Of a stretch of DNA of 64,000 bases, positions 54,905 through 64,000 are shown in pieces (the first letter of the stretch is position 1; each line of letters opens with the position of its first letter). This stretch comes from Macrocybe gigantea (lineage: Eukaryota; Basidiomycota; Agaricomycetes; Agaricales; Callistosporiaceae). Location of the stretch: positions 62,001 through 126,000 of the forward strand of contig SJRY01000252.1 in assembly GCA_011319805.1 (NCBI GenBank). Direction: 5' to 3'. Position numbers and translations under genes: made by a program. Below the pieces are notes generated by a model that searched no databases, was not told where the DNA came from, and worked only from the letters and a program-made list of their open reading frames with translations.

Positions 54905-57180
54905 GAGTTGGAAAGAAGCACCGCTTCACCAGCTGACTATGTATCATCAAGTATTAATATAAGAGACATTCCCGATCTTAAAGAATACTTTGAACGAGAA
55001 GGTGCATGAGAATTCGGTCTCATAAAAGGATACACCCTATTCTGGATGGCTCAACAGATCTATCAGCAGGACGAGTCTAAGGTGTATCCGATCCTTAATG
55101 CATGGACAGATCAATCATGACAGAAGGACATCTCACTAGAAAGGCTTCATGAGATCAATCAAATGAATGACCATGATGCACTCCATATGTTGTTTGACCT
55201 CAGACAAAAGCCATGATTTGTCAGAGGCAGCAATGGAAACCAGATGGATGTACCCTTGATGATTATGACCTTGGACACTAGATGAATATATAGCATGAAA
55301 GCCTTGCTTGATACAGGATGTACTGGATCTTGCATAGACTGGAAGTTTGTTAAGAAAAAGGAAATCAACACAAAAAGATATCCAATTCCTATCCCAGTCT
55401 ATAATGCAGATGGAACCCATAACATGGCAGGTGACATGAGAATATGTTGAACTGAGAGTCTGGATCCAAGATCATGTTGAGCAAATGGTCTTCTCAGTTA
55501 CTGAACTCGGAAAGAGCCAGATCTTCATCGGTTATGAGTAGGTTAAACATCACAATCCTCAGATTAATTGGAAGACAGAGAAGATCATGTTTGATCAATG
55601 CTCCGAAGAGTATCAATGGATTGTCTGAACAGAAAACCCCAAAGATAATGACACCTCTATCGAGACAAATGAGGTAGACTTCGAACATGGAGAGAAACTC
55701 TTGATGATTGACATGAACCAAGAGTTCTATCTAAGGGCTTTCCAAATGATGGCTTCCAAACTGGCAGAAGCAATAGCAAAGGCAACGAAGGCAAAAACCT
55801 TCGAGAAAATCGTACCAGAAGAATACCACTGTTTCAAGGATTCAGTATTCAGAAAAGAGTTGTTCGATGAACTACCACTGTGACAACCTTGGGACCATGT
55901 GATCGAACTTATTCCAGGAGCCAAACTCCAAGATTGCAAGGTCTATCCCCTGATGCTAGATGAACAGAAACAGTTGGATGCCTTTTTGGATAAAAATCTG
56001 AACACTGGATGAATCAGACCATCAAAGTCACCAATGGCCTTGCCTTTCTTCTTTGTAAAAAAGAAGGACAGATTCCTATGACCTATACAGGACTATCAGA
56101 AGTTAAATAACATGACAATAAAGAACAAATACCCACTCCCTCTAATCCAAGAGTTAATCGATAAACTGAAGGGAGCAAAGTTCTTTATGAAGCTTGACAT
56201 CCGATGGAGATACAATAACATCCACATGAAAGAAGGTGATGAATGGAAAGCTGCCTTTCAGACAAACCAGGGAATGTTCGAACCCTTGGTCATGTTCTTT
56301 GGACTGACAAATTCACTGGCTACCTTCCAAACTATGATGAACACAATTTTCAAAGACGAAATCGATCAGAGACATGTAGTTATCTATATGGATGACATTC
56401 TTATCTTCAACAAAGATTTGAATGAACACAGATGACTTGTTCAATGCATGTTGGAAAAGCTAAAGAACAACAAGCTTTACCTGAAACCTGAAAAGTGTTG
56501 TTTCATCAGCTGGAAGTAGAGTACCTCAGAATGATTATCTTGGAAAATGGCATTAAGATGGATCCTGTTAAGGTCAAAGATGTCAAAGGATGGCCAAAAC
56601 CCACCTGTAAAAGGGACATCCAACAGTTTTGGGCTTTTGCAACTTCTATCGGCATTTCATTGAGGGATTTGCAAAGATCACAAAACCTTTGATGGAATTG
56701 ACCAGAAAAGCCAACTGGACATGGGGAAAGGCCCAAGATGATGCATTTGATGGATTAAAAAATTGGATCTGCTCAGCCCTGATCATCATGATGCCCTGAG
56801 ATGATGGAAAGTTCTGAATAGAAGTCGATGCCTCAAATTACGCAATAGGAGGTGTCCTTTCTCAGGAACAATCCAATAGTACCTGGAGACTGGTGGCTTT
56901 TATGTCAAAGTCATTGAACCCAATGGAATGGAATTATGAAATCTATGACAAAGAGATGCTCATAATTATGACTGGACTTGAGGAATGGTGCCAATACCTT
57001 TGCAGCGCTAGACAGAAATTCGAGATTTGGACAGACCATAAGAATCTTGAATACTTCTAGAAACCTTAGAAACTGAATTGCAGGCAAGCTTGTTGGATCT
57101 CGGAACTTCAGGACTATGACTTTGTCCTGGAGCACAAACCCAGAAAATTGATGATGAAGGCAGACAGTCTGTTGAGACAA
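54905..57180 (+). pseudogene. pol: Gypsy-A copy 2 pol: protease, RT, RNase H
   Basis: Protease LLDTGCTGSCID lies near 55303-55338. RT shows [55 protein letters not shown] and the intact box YMDD at 56385-56396. A single-base loss near 56496 (EKC-FHQ) shifts frame. RNase H has VLSQEQSNSTWRLVAFMSKSL and WTDHKNLEYF followed by TAG. TGA and TAG stops are scattered. Confidence 0.9.
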
Positions 57181-59016
57181 CCAGACCATGAGAAGGGGGA
57201 GAATGATAACAAGAATGTCATACTCCTAAAGCCAGAGATTTTTTGCTGGATTTTCATGGCAAAGATCATGCCGACACCAGAATTTCAGGACATTCTGGAC
57301 CAGATCAAATGGGCTTGGAAACAAAGAGAGCCTGAGGTTCAAAAACATCTTGACAAAGGCAAACATGGCTAGGAGGAGAACGACCAAATCATTACATAGC
57401 TAAAACGGTACTACATCCCCAAAAGTCAAAAGATAAGGGAACAGATTATTGAAATTCATCACTCGGATCAGATCTCGGTACATCCAGGATAGACAAAGAT
57501 GTACGAATTAATCACACATAATTTCTGGTGGCCCAAAATGATGAATGATGTCAAGGCATATGTCAAAGGATGTGACAAATGCCAACAGATGAAGATCATC
57601 AGAGATCGGAAGCACGCTCTGCTTTATCTGAATGAGGTACTAAAGGAACTATGAGAGATTATATCTGTAGATCTCATCGGACCCCTCTGCAAATCTCAAG
57701 GGTTCAATGGCATAATGGTGATGGTAGATTGGTTCACAAAAGGAGCCAAATTCATACCAGTCAATATGGAAATCATGGCAGAAGGAGTCGCTCGCAATCT
57801 ACACAACACCATATTCTTGAATTATGGACTCCCCAAGAAAGTTATTAGTGACAGAGGATGACAATTTGTCTCTGCATTTATGACAGACCTCTATATGCTT
57901 TTGGGAATCAAAAGAGCCCCTTCAATGCTGTACCATCCATGAACTGATGGACAAATAGAGTGAGTAAATCAGGAACTTGAGCAATACCTGAAACTTTTTA
58001 TGAATCATCAGCAAACTGACTGGGCAGATTGGCTACTAATGGCCGAATTTTCCTATAATAATCGAATTCACTCAGTGACCAGATACTCCCCATTTTACCT
58101 GAACTATGGGTAACATCCATATACTGGAAAGGAACCTCTGAAGCATAATGCTAAGTCACAAACTGCAGAGGAGTTTGCTGACATGATGAAGGAAATTCAG
58201 ACCAAAGCCGAAACCTCTCTGTTAAAAGCTGTGGAGACAATGAAACAGACTTATGACTGGAGACAGAAGCCCACCCAAGAGTATTACAAGGGCAATCAAG
58301 TCTGGCTGGAAGGAATGAACATTACAACTGACCAGCTGACTGATAAGCTTAACGACAAGCGGTTTGGTCCTTTCAAAGTCAAATAGCAAATTGGAGAATC
58401 AGCATATGAACTCAAACTACCAGAACATTGGAAGATTCATCCTATCTGAAATGAATCCAAGCTCACTCCGTACACAGCACTGGTGTTTCTGCGACAGAAA
58501 GTAGTAATGATCCTGAAACGACCTCCTCCCATCATTGTGGAAGGAGAGAAACAATATGAGGTGGAAGCTGTAATAAACTCCCAATAGAACAGAGGAAAGT
58601 TATAGTATAGAATACATTGGAAAGGGTATCCCATGGAGGATGCTACTTGGGAACCTGCTGAAAATGTCAATAAAGATGCACCGAACATGGTCGTGAAATT
58701 TCATCACAAGAACCCTGAGGTGCCATCCCTAGAGAAAGGACAATATCAACTGCCACCACGATTCGCACCAAAGAAGGTCATATGAACCTGTCTCCATCAA
58801 ACTCAGTCACTGAAGGTCCTCTTGGACCACATAGCTAATGAAGTCTGGGTCTGCCTACACAGTCAGCAAATAAAAATGCTACCGAAAAAGGAGACCCTTA
58901 CCAGCTGGATGGCAGCCCCGAAAGAAGTCGAAGACTGCTTGGACGCAGCCTGGCAAGTGTGGCAGCAGTGACGGAATCAAAAAATTGTAGAGGAGAATGA
59001 GTGCAAGCAAGACTAG
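57181..59016 (+). pseudogene. pol: Gypsy-A copy 2 pol: integrase with chromodomain
   Basis: Zinc domain IHHSDQI...LVHPG and CDKCQQ. Core: ISVDLIGPL, VISDRG (second Asp kept), then YHP-stop-TDGQIE. C-terminal domain DKRFGPFKVK. The chromodomain reads QYEVEAVINSQ-stop-NRGKL, then YRIHWKGYPMEDATWEPAENVN without frameshift. The tail, LDAAWQVWQQ, ends at TAG 59014-59016. Stops at CAG and CGA sites. Confidence 0.9.
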
Positions 59017-59061
59017 AAGGATGATGAGAAAAAAGGACATGATTGTAAGGACACAATCCCT

Positions 59062-59326
59062 AAAGGGGGAGTAATGTTACAATTTCAAGACTTATCATTA
59101 TCTTGATGATGGGCACATGACTCAAAAACCACATGATGAACATGTGACACAAAGTATGATGTGACATACAGGATGCAATGCGACGACTCAAGACAATCCT
59201 ACAATAATGATGCATCAGCACTGACTAGGGCATAGGGTTATTGTGCAGCATCTGTAGGATACCATGAGGAGTGCAGCAGGATCCTTACTCATTCAACTTA
59301 GGATAGAGGGTTGCACGTAACATGAG
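59062..59326 (+). repeat. PPT and truncated 3' LTR-A of copy 2
   Basis: AAAGGGGGAGTAA precedes the LTR, which begins at 59075 (TGTTACAATTTC). It matches the 5' LTR up to AACATGAG at 59326 and then stops. The last ~160 bp of the LTR are missing. Confidence 0.85.
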
Positions 59327-59415
59327 TGCTACACAAAACCAAATCTGCATGCAGGTCACTCTAACTAATTCAGAGGTAAGAGGTGGGGAGAAGTATGCTA
59401 GTATTTAGCCAGCTC
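59327..59415 (-). repeat. Tip of an inverted LTR-A
   Basis: TGCTACACAAAACC and on is the reverse complement of the LTR-A 3' end, starting exactly at its terminal base. This suggests a minus-strand Gypsy-A insertion at 59326/59327 that was in turn interrupted by Gypsy-B at 59415. The rest would lie beyond the window. Confidence 0.7.
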
Positions 59416-59735
59416 TGTTACAGACACCGCCCAAAGGACTATTCAATTTCTTATCTTATCTTTCCCACATCCCTTATCCTCCCCATCACGCTGCACAGTG
59501 TGCAGCCATTGAGTCATTTCACTTCCCTAGTCACCTTGAGTCATCTCCTCCTTAATCTTACTCATCTGCAGTCTACAGCATTTGCACAGTCCGTGGTCTA
59601 TGCTCGAGTACTGTAACATATATAAGGGCTCCTAGATGTACCAGTAGTGCTAGGCTTAATATTCCATTTGCCATCATCTTAAACCACTCTCACACTTAGT
59701 CTGCCCGAGTCCTTTAAGATTCGTCTAGCCTAACA
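59416..59735 (+). repeat. 5' LTR-B of copy 3
   Basis: 320 bp, TGTTACAGACACC to CCTAACA. It contains TATATAA at 59619-59625 and AGGCTTAATAT at 59652-59662, 33 bp later. Confidence 0.95.
59619..59625 (+). promoter_or_regulatory. LTR-B TATA box
   Basis: TATATAA, kept in all LTR-B copies, 33 bp before the predicted transcript start. Confidence 0.65.
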
Positions 59736-59737
59736 AG

Positions 59738-59748
59738 ATATTAAGCCT
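59738..59748 (+). other. Gypsy-B primer-binding site, predicted self-priming
   Basis: ATATTAAGCCT begins 2 nt after the LTR and is the exact reverse complement of AGGCTTAATAT (59652-59662). Same length and offset as in Gypsy-A, with unrelated sequence. Confidence 0.75.
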
Positions 59749-60792
59749 CGTCAAGACTCGCTCAGACTCACACACACCACGTCACGCTTTATCAAAGACC
59801 TGATCAACATTCGATGACAAGCGGTTGCTGACCCAGTGAACACTAGCACGAGCGATGAGAGCACCTGGCTCAAAGAAGTAGATCACACATTGCAGTCCAT
59901 GCCATTCGCAGAGACAGTCCACGCCAACTGCAGAGACACTAGCAATTCAAACAAACGAAAGAGGGAGCATACACCTACACCAAGTAGCGATGAAGAAGAA
60001 CAGGCATTCCTGAGAGAGTTTGCCTTCACCACCACAGACGAACCCACTGAGATTTTCAGTGACGGAGCAGCACAACTCATTACAGAACTCTTACTAGAAG
60101 GAGAATACGGGATAAGCCTAGAAGAGCTGTGGTCAGACCAGAATCTTCCTGCCGAAGAAGAGGACGAACCAATCCGCAAGAAAACGAGAGAGGAACGAAC
60201 ACAAGCCCGAAACTTCAGACAACAGCAGATTGAAAACTACAATCGCCGGGTACAAGAAGAGGACATACTAATACAGAGAGGACATGATGCACAAAGCATA
60301 CGACAGAATCAACGAGAGCGACACCAAAGTCAGGGGCACATAGGAACGAAATTACCAAACCCCTTCAGAAGACCGACTCGCTGAAGTACAGCATAAGAAG
60401 GAAATCGCACTACCGTGGTGAAAGTAAGTGACAGCGACTGGAATGAATACTATTGGTGGAGGGAGCGAAAGAGACTACCAAAGACAGACAGACCAACTGC
60501 CGCAGAGTGGGCTGATTTTGAACAAGCCTGTAGAATCGCAGGAATCGACCTAGACTACTGGAAAGAACAAAGAGAAGAATGAAGACAAAAGCAGATTCAA
60601 GAGCAGCAGACCCAAGTACAACAGACCCAAGTACAGGAAGACCAAGACCAAGACAACAACGAAGAGATTCCACAGACAATGACGACAGAATATAAGGGAA
60701 TTATTGCTGATCCGAAATCCTTCACAGGAGATCGAACAGCTTTCGACATTTGGTGGAGGAAGATGAAACTCTACATAACCGCACATGGAGAC

Positions 60793-61112
60793 TGTTACAG
60801 ACATCGCTCAAAGGACCATTCATTTTCCTATCTTATCTTTTCCACATCCCTTATCTCCCCCGTCATGCTGCGCAGCGCGCAGCCATTGAGTCATCCCACT
60901 TCCCTAGTCATTCTGAGTCATCTCCTTCCAGTCTTACTCATCCGCAGTCCACAGCATTGCGCAGCCCATGGTCCGTGCTCGAGTACTGTAGTGTATATAA
61001 GGACTCCCAGATGTACCAGTAACGCTAGGCTTAATATTCCTTTTGCCATCATCTCAAGACCACTCTCGCACTTAGTCTGCCCGAGTCCTTCTGAGATTCG
61101 TCTAGCCTAACA
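60793..61112 (+). repeat. Solo LTR-B in Gypsy-B gag (plus)
   Basis: 320 bp with 5-bp duplication GAGAC at 60788-60792 and 61113-61117. Gag continues in frame when it and one duplication copy are removed. Nearly identical to 53449-53768. Confidence 0.97.
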
Positions 61113-61836
61113 GAGACCTCACCGATGTACAGAGGATTGGAGCAGTACTATCCAGGATGACCGACGGACCAGGAGCCCACTGGGCGTCAAAGAAAATTGA
61201 CACCATGACTAATCAAAGCACATGGGCTGATTTCATAACCGAAATAGAAACACGATTCAGCAATGTTATGTCACCGTCACAAGCAGGAAGCAAACTATTC
61301 AACATCAGACAGGGAAACTGACCCATTGACGAATTCCTAGATGAATTCATAGACCTCGCAGGAAAAGCGGGAATGACAGGAACAGCTCCTTGTTTCCTAC
61401 TCGAGAAGAGTTTAAACTGGAGGACAGCAGAAGCCGTACACTCAATCTCTGTACTTCCAACAGATGGAGACGAATACATCAAGACAGTTCGAGCGATTGG
61501 ACAAAACATCAATAAATATAGGAATGTAATGAGGGGGGAGTTCACAAACAACCAACGCACACCTGGGAATCTGAGCTGAGGAGCAGGACAGGCCATGGAA
61601 ATCGACAAAGTATAAAGCAACAATTGCTTCAATTGCAATAAGCCAGGACACCTTTCACAAAACTGTCCAGAACCATGGAAGGGAGCAGCAAATGTTACAT
61701 GCTTCAATTGTGGCTTGAAAGGACATTATGCACGAAACTGCAAGAAGAAGAAGAAGGGAAAATCCTGAGTCAGAGAAGTGAAAGAAGAAGGAGAAGAAGG
61801 CGAAGAAGACAAGGATGAAGAAAACTCTGACAAAGA

Positions 61837-61843
61837 GGGTTTT
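61837..61843 (+). other. Predicted -1 frameshift site, copy 3
   Basis: AAA GAG GGT TTT GTT GAA GGG CCC AAC TAA in the gag frame. In the -1 frame the third codon is TGA where copy 2 has CGA, so this copy could not make Gag-Pol even after a shift. Confidence 0.55.
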
Positions 61844-64000
61844 GTTGAAGGGCCCAACTAAGAGGTGCTAAATCGCGACCCATACAGCTGAAACAGACTC
61901 ACTTCGATATCAGATGTAGATCATCCCATATCCTGAAATACACCATTCCTGCAAAGCGACCTGAAGCACCAAGAAGAACCATCCAAGGTGATAAACCACC
62001 TAAAAGAAAAGAACTTGCAGTACCAGCAAAGATACGAACGCAAAAAGGGATAGCAACTGTTAGGCTAGACGAATCTCAGAAGGACTTGGGCAGACTAAGT
62101 GCGAGAGTGGTCTTGAGATGATGGCAAAAGGAATATTAAGCCTAGCGCTACTGGTACATCTGGGAGTCCTTATATACATTACAGTACTCGAGCACGGACC
62201 ATGGGCTGCGCAATGCTGTAGACTGCGGATGAGTAAGACTGGAAGGAGATGACTCAGAATGACTAGGGAAGTGGGATGACTCGATGGCTGCATGCTGCGC
62301 AGCATGATGGGGGAGATAAGGGATGTGGGAAAGATAAGATAGGAAAATGAATGGTCCTTTGGGTGATGTCTGTAACAGCAACGATAACACCAGAAGTCGA
62401 TAGCGGAGCAGACAAGACCTGCATCAATACTGCCATAGTAGCAAAAACAGGACTGAAGACACAATGAATCAAGAAGATTCAAATCATAAATGCAGATGGA
62501 TCACCCAACTGCCAGAAAACAGCAGATCGGGTAGCGGAAGTCCACATCAATATTAAAGGACACAAAGAGCACATGGAAGCCATCGTACTCAACATCGGAA
62601 AAACCGACATGCTACTAGGACATGACTGGCTTGTCTATTACAACCCAATGATCAAATAGAGGACAGGAGAGATTGTCTTTAACAGATGCCCCAAAACATG
62701 CAAGATAAACTACCAAACAATCAAAATACAGAAAGTAACCGAACAAGCGAAAACCACAGCCAGCGACAGGATGGGAACTCAAATACCTCCATATTTGATG
62801 AGATTCAGACATCTCTTTAAAGAGAAAAACTTCGATCACTTACCAGACCACAAGGAGTGGGACCACAAAATAAACTTAACAAAAGACGCACCAAAAATGA
62901 TACCGAGCAAGATCTACCTGATGACACAGAAGGAACTAGAGGAGCTAGATACCTTTGTCGAAGAAGGACTAAGAACAGGGAAGATACATCCCTCAAAATC
63001 ACCCTATGCAGCACCCTGCTTCTTTCGAAATAAGAAGGACGGCAGCAAACGACTCATCCAAGACTATCGAGAAATAAACAAATACACAGTCAAGGACAAG
63101 TTCCCATTACCACGTATCAGCGAGCTCCTCGATGTGTTAGAAGGAGCAAAATACTTTAACAAGATCGACATTATCTGGGGATACAATAACGTATGCATCT
63201 GAAAAGGAGACAAATGGAAAGCAGCCTTCCTAACAGCAAGAGGACTCTTTGAACCAACAGTCATGTACTTTGGACAGTGCAACGCACCAGGCACCTTTAG
63301 CTGGATGATGGCAAACCTCTTCCAAGACCAAATACGAAGAAGAGTGTGCATAATCTATATGGACGACATCATAATCATCGGGCGAACATGAGAGAAACTC
63401 CAAAAGAACACGATAGAAGTCATGGAGATACTGAACAAGAACGATCTATTCATCAAAGGACTAAAATGCATCTGGGAATCATCAAAAGTCCCAGTGCTAG
63501 GGTACATTATAGGAGAAGGAAAAGTAGAGATGGAACCAGAGAAAATCACAGCTGTACAATCCTGGCCAACCCCAAAAACGAAGAAAGAACTACAGAAGTT
63601 CTTGGGATTCACAAACTTTTACCGACGATTCATCAAAGGATATGCAAAAGTTGCTAAACCCTTAACGGAGCTGACTGGAAACAAGACATTCCAGTGGACA
63701 GACAAGCAGCAAGACGCTTTCAAGGAGCTAATTCAACATATAACCTCCGCACCCATCCTAGCACTACCACAAACAGAAGGAAAATTCTGAGTTGAAACGG
63801 ACGCCTCAGGATATGCCATCGGAGCGGTACTATCACAACAGCAGAAAGGACTGTGGCACCCAATCGCCTTCATTTCAAGATGCATGACCACAGCAGAACA
63901 GAACTACGAAATCTATGACAAAGAACTGCTCACGATAATGGTAGCACTGAAGACATGGAGACAATACCTCCTAGAAGCTCGAGAGAAGTTTGAAATATTG
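61844..64000 (+). pseudogene. pol: Gypsy-B copy 3 pol: protease, RT, RNase H (partial)
   Basis: The -1 frame reads AQLRGAKSRPIQLKQ, then, after the LTR, TPEVDSGADKTCIN (protease D-S-G intact) and LLGHDWLVYYNPMIK. RT: YLMRFRHLFKEKNFDHL, SKSPYAAPCFFRNKKDGSKRLIQDYREINKY, KIDIIWGYNN, MYFGQCNAPGTFS, and YMDD in IIYMDDIIIIG (about 63351-63383). The thumb is KFLGFTNFYRRFIKGYAK. RNase [21 protein letters not shown] and [11 protein letters not shown], to the window edge. Stops include TAG at about 62657, TGA at about 63200, 63389 and 63788. Confidence 0.88.
62058..62377 (-). repeat. Solo LTR-B in Gypsy-B protease (minus)
   Basis: Reverse-oriented 320-bp LTR (TGTTAGGCTAG to TCTGTAACA) with 5-bp duplication GCAAC at 62053-62057 and 62378-62382. 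It splits the protease leader from the VDSGADK site. Confidence 0.97.

Larger units (their letters stand above)
53426..54905 (+). pseudogene. gag: Gypsy-A copy 2 gag
   Basis: ATG at 53426 (MELITTLF), then the solo LTR, then AFITIILTTLF and ALAW. The capsid-like core is KDWENFKAEACKFFM and the knuckle CFQCGQKRHIGCNC (CCHC, about 54764-54805). Stops include TAA at about 54099 and TGA at 54384. It ends at TAG 54903-54905, the same point as copy 1. The N-terminal hydrophobic run is shared by both copies. Confidence 0.85.
52318..59326 (+). mobile_element. Gypsy-A copy 2
   Basis: A second Gypsy-A with 5' LTR, primer site, leader, gag, pol with chromodomain, PPT and a partial 3' LTR. It interrupts old LINE O12 at 52317. 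A solo LTR-B lies in gag, and the 3' LTR is cut at 59326 by the tip of an inverted LTR-A. It has independent stops from copy 1, but keeps YMDD and ISDRG. Confidence 0.95.
59836..61861 (+). pseudogene. gag: Gypsy-B copy 3 gag
   Basis: No in-frame ATG is visible near the start; the frame opens at a GTG after an in-frame TGA. The N-terminal half is Glu/Gln/Arg-rich and probably helical (EEEQAFLREF, REERTQARNFRQQQIENYN). A tryptophan-rich part follows (YYWWRERKR). The capsid-like part starts YKGIIADPKSFTGDRTAFDIWW, is split by a solo LTR, and resumes DVQRIGAVLSRMTDGPGAHW. Two CCHC knuckles lie at 61625-61741 ([28 protein letters not shown]), then a Lys/Glu tail. It ends at TAA 61859-61861. Internal stops include 60382, 61319 and 61577 (approximate). 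Confidence 0.85.
59416..64000 (+). mobile_element. Gypsy-B copy 3, 5' part (runs off window)
   Basis: 5' LTR, primer site, gag, protease, RT and the start of RNase H. Two solo LTR-Bs lie inside it (60793-61112 plus, 62058-62377 minus). The 5 bp before it, AGCTC, should recur after the 3' LTR outside the window. CpG-rich relative to copies 1 and 2, so the youngest Gypsy-B here, but still with TGA and TAA stops. Confidence 0.93.

Noticed and set aside
59416..59735. LTR at 59416 as another solo LTR
   Set aside because: The 5-bp flanks differ (AGCTC and AGATA), and a primer site and gag follow, so it is the 5' LTR of Gypsy-B copy 3.

Overview
The window is almost entirely transposable-element sequence from a eukaryotic, most likely fungal, genome. 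I see no intact host gene. Three repeat classes account for nearly everything: two Ty3/Gypsy chromodomain LTR retrotransposon families (called Gypsy-A and Gypsy-B here), one Tad1-like non-LTR (LINE) family present as CpG-rich younger copies and CpG-poor older copies, and long non-coding repeats with tRNA-like heads (R1, R2). The pol sequences look like those of Agaricomycete fungi, but that assignment rests on family resemblance only.

Layout. 1-1476: 3' remnant of Gypsy-B with a solo LTR inside it. 1477-2238 and 9081-9640: two halves of an unrecognised host-like stretch split by a complete Gypsy-A (2239-9080, 5-bp duplication AAGTC). 9640-10572: a ~160-bp tandem satellite rich in palindromes. 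10578-14301: LINE L1 (minus). 14302-15545: repeat R1 (reverse) with a tRNA-like insertion, then an LTR-B piece. 15546-25072: two old plus-strand LINEs carrying nested LINEs, including L2 (18323-23157, minus, 14-bp duplication). 25073-28697: R1, LINE L3 and R2. 28698-31639: old LINE fragments. 31640-36835: Gypsy-B copy 2 with a LINE inside. 36836-46234: old LINE interrupted by L4 (38121-44484), the only LINE copy spanning 5' UTR to poly(A). 46235-52317: old LINE, R1 and R2 debris. 52318-59326: Gypsy-A copy 2 with a solo LTR-B in gag. 59327-59415: tip of an inverted LTR-A. 59416-64000: Gypsy-B copy 3, running off the window, with two solo LTR-Bs inside it.

How the parts work. Both Gypsy families encode gag (CCHC knuckles), then protease, RT, RNase H and integrase ending in a chromodomain. 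Pol lies in the -1 frame relative to gag, after the same heptamer GGGTTTT. In both families the 11 nt starting 2 nt after the 5' LTR are the exact reverse complement of 11 nt lying about 32 bp downstream of the LTR TATA box, where the transcript should start. That is the arrangement of Tf1/sushi-type self-primed elements. Gypsy-B also has an extra small ORF between integrase and the 3' LTR. The LINE has ORF1 (proline-rich, three CCHC-like motifs) and ORF2 (AP endonuclease, RT, RNase H, C-terminal zinc motif), joined by an ATGA stop/start overlap.

Every long retroelement frame is broken. Most stops are TGA where a related copy has CGA, and older copies have lost CpG to TpG/CpA. This points to methylation-driven decay rather than selection.
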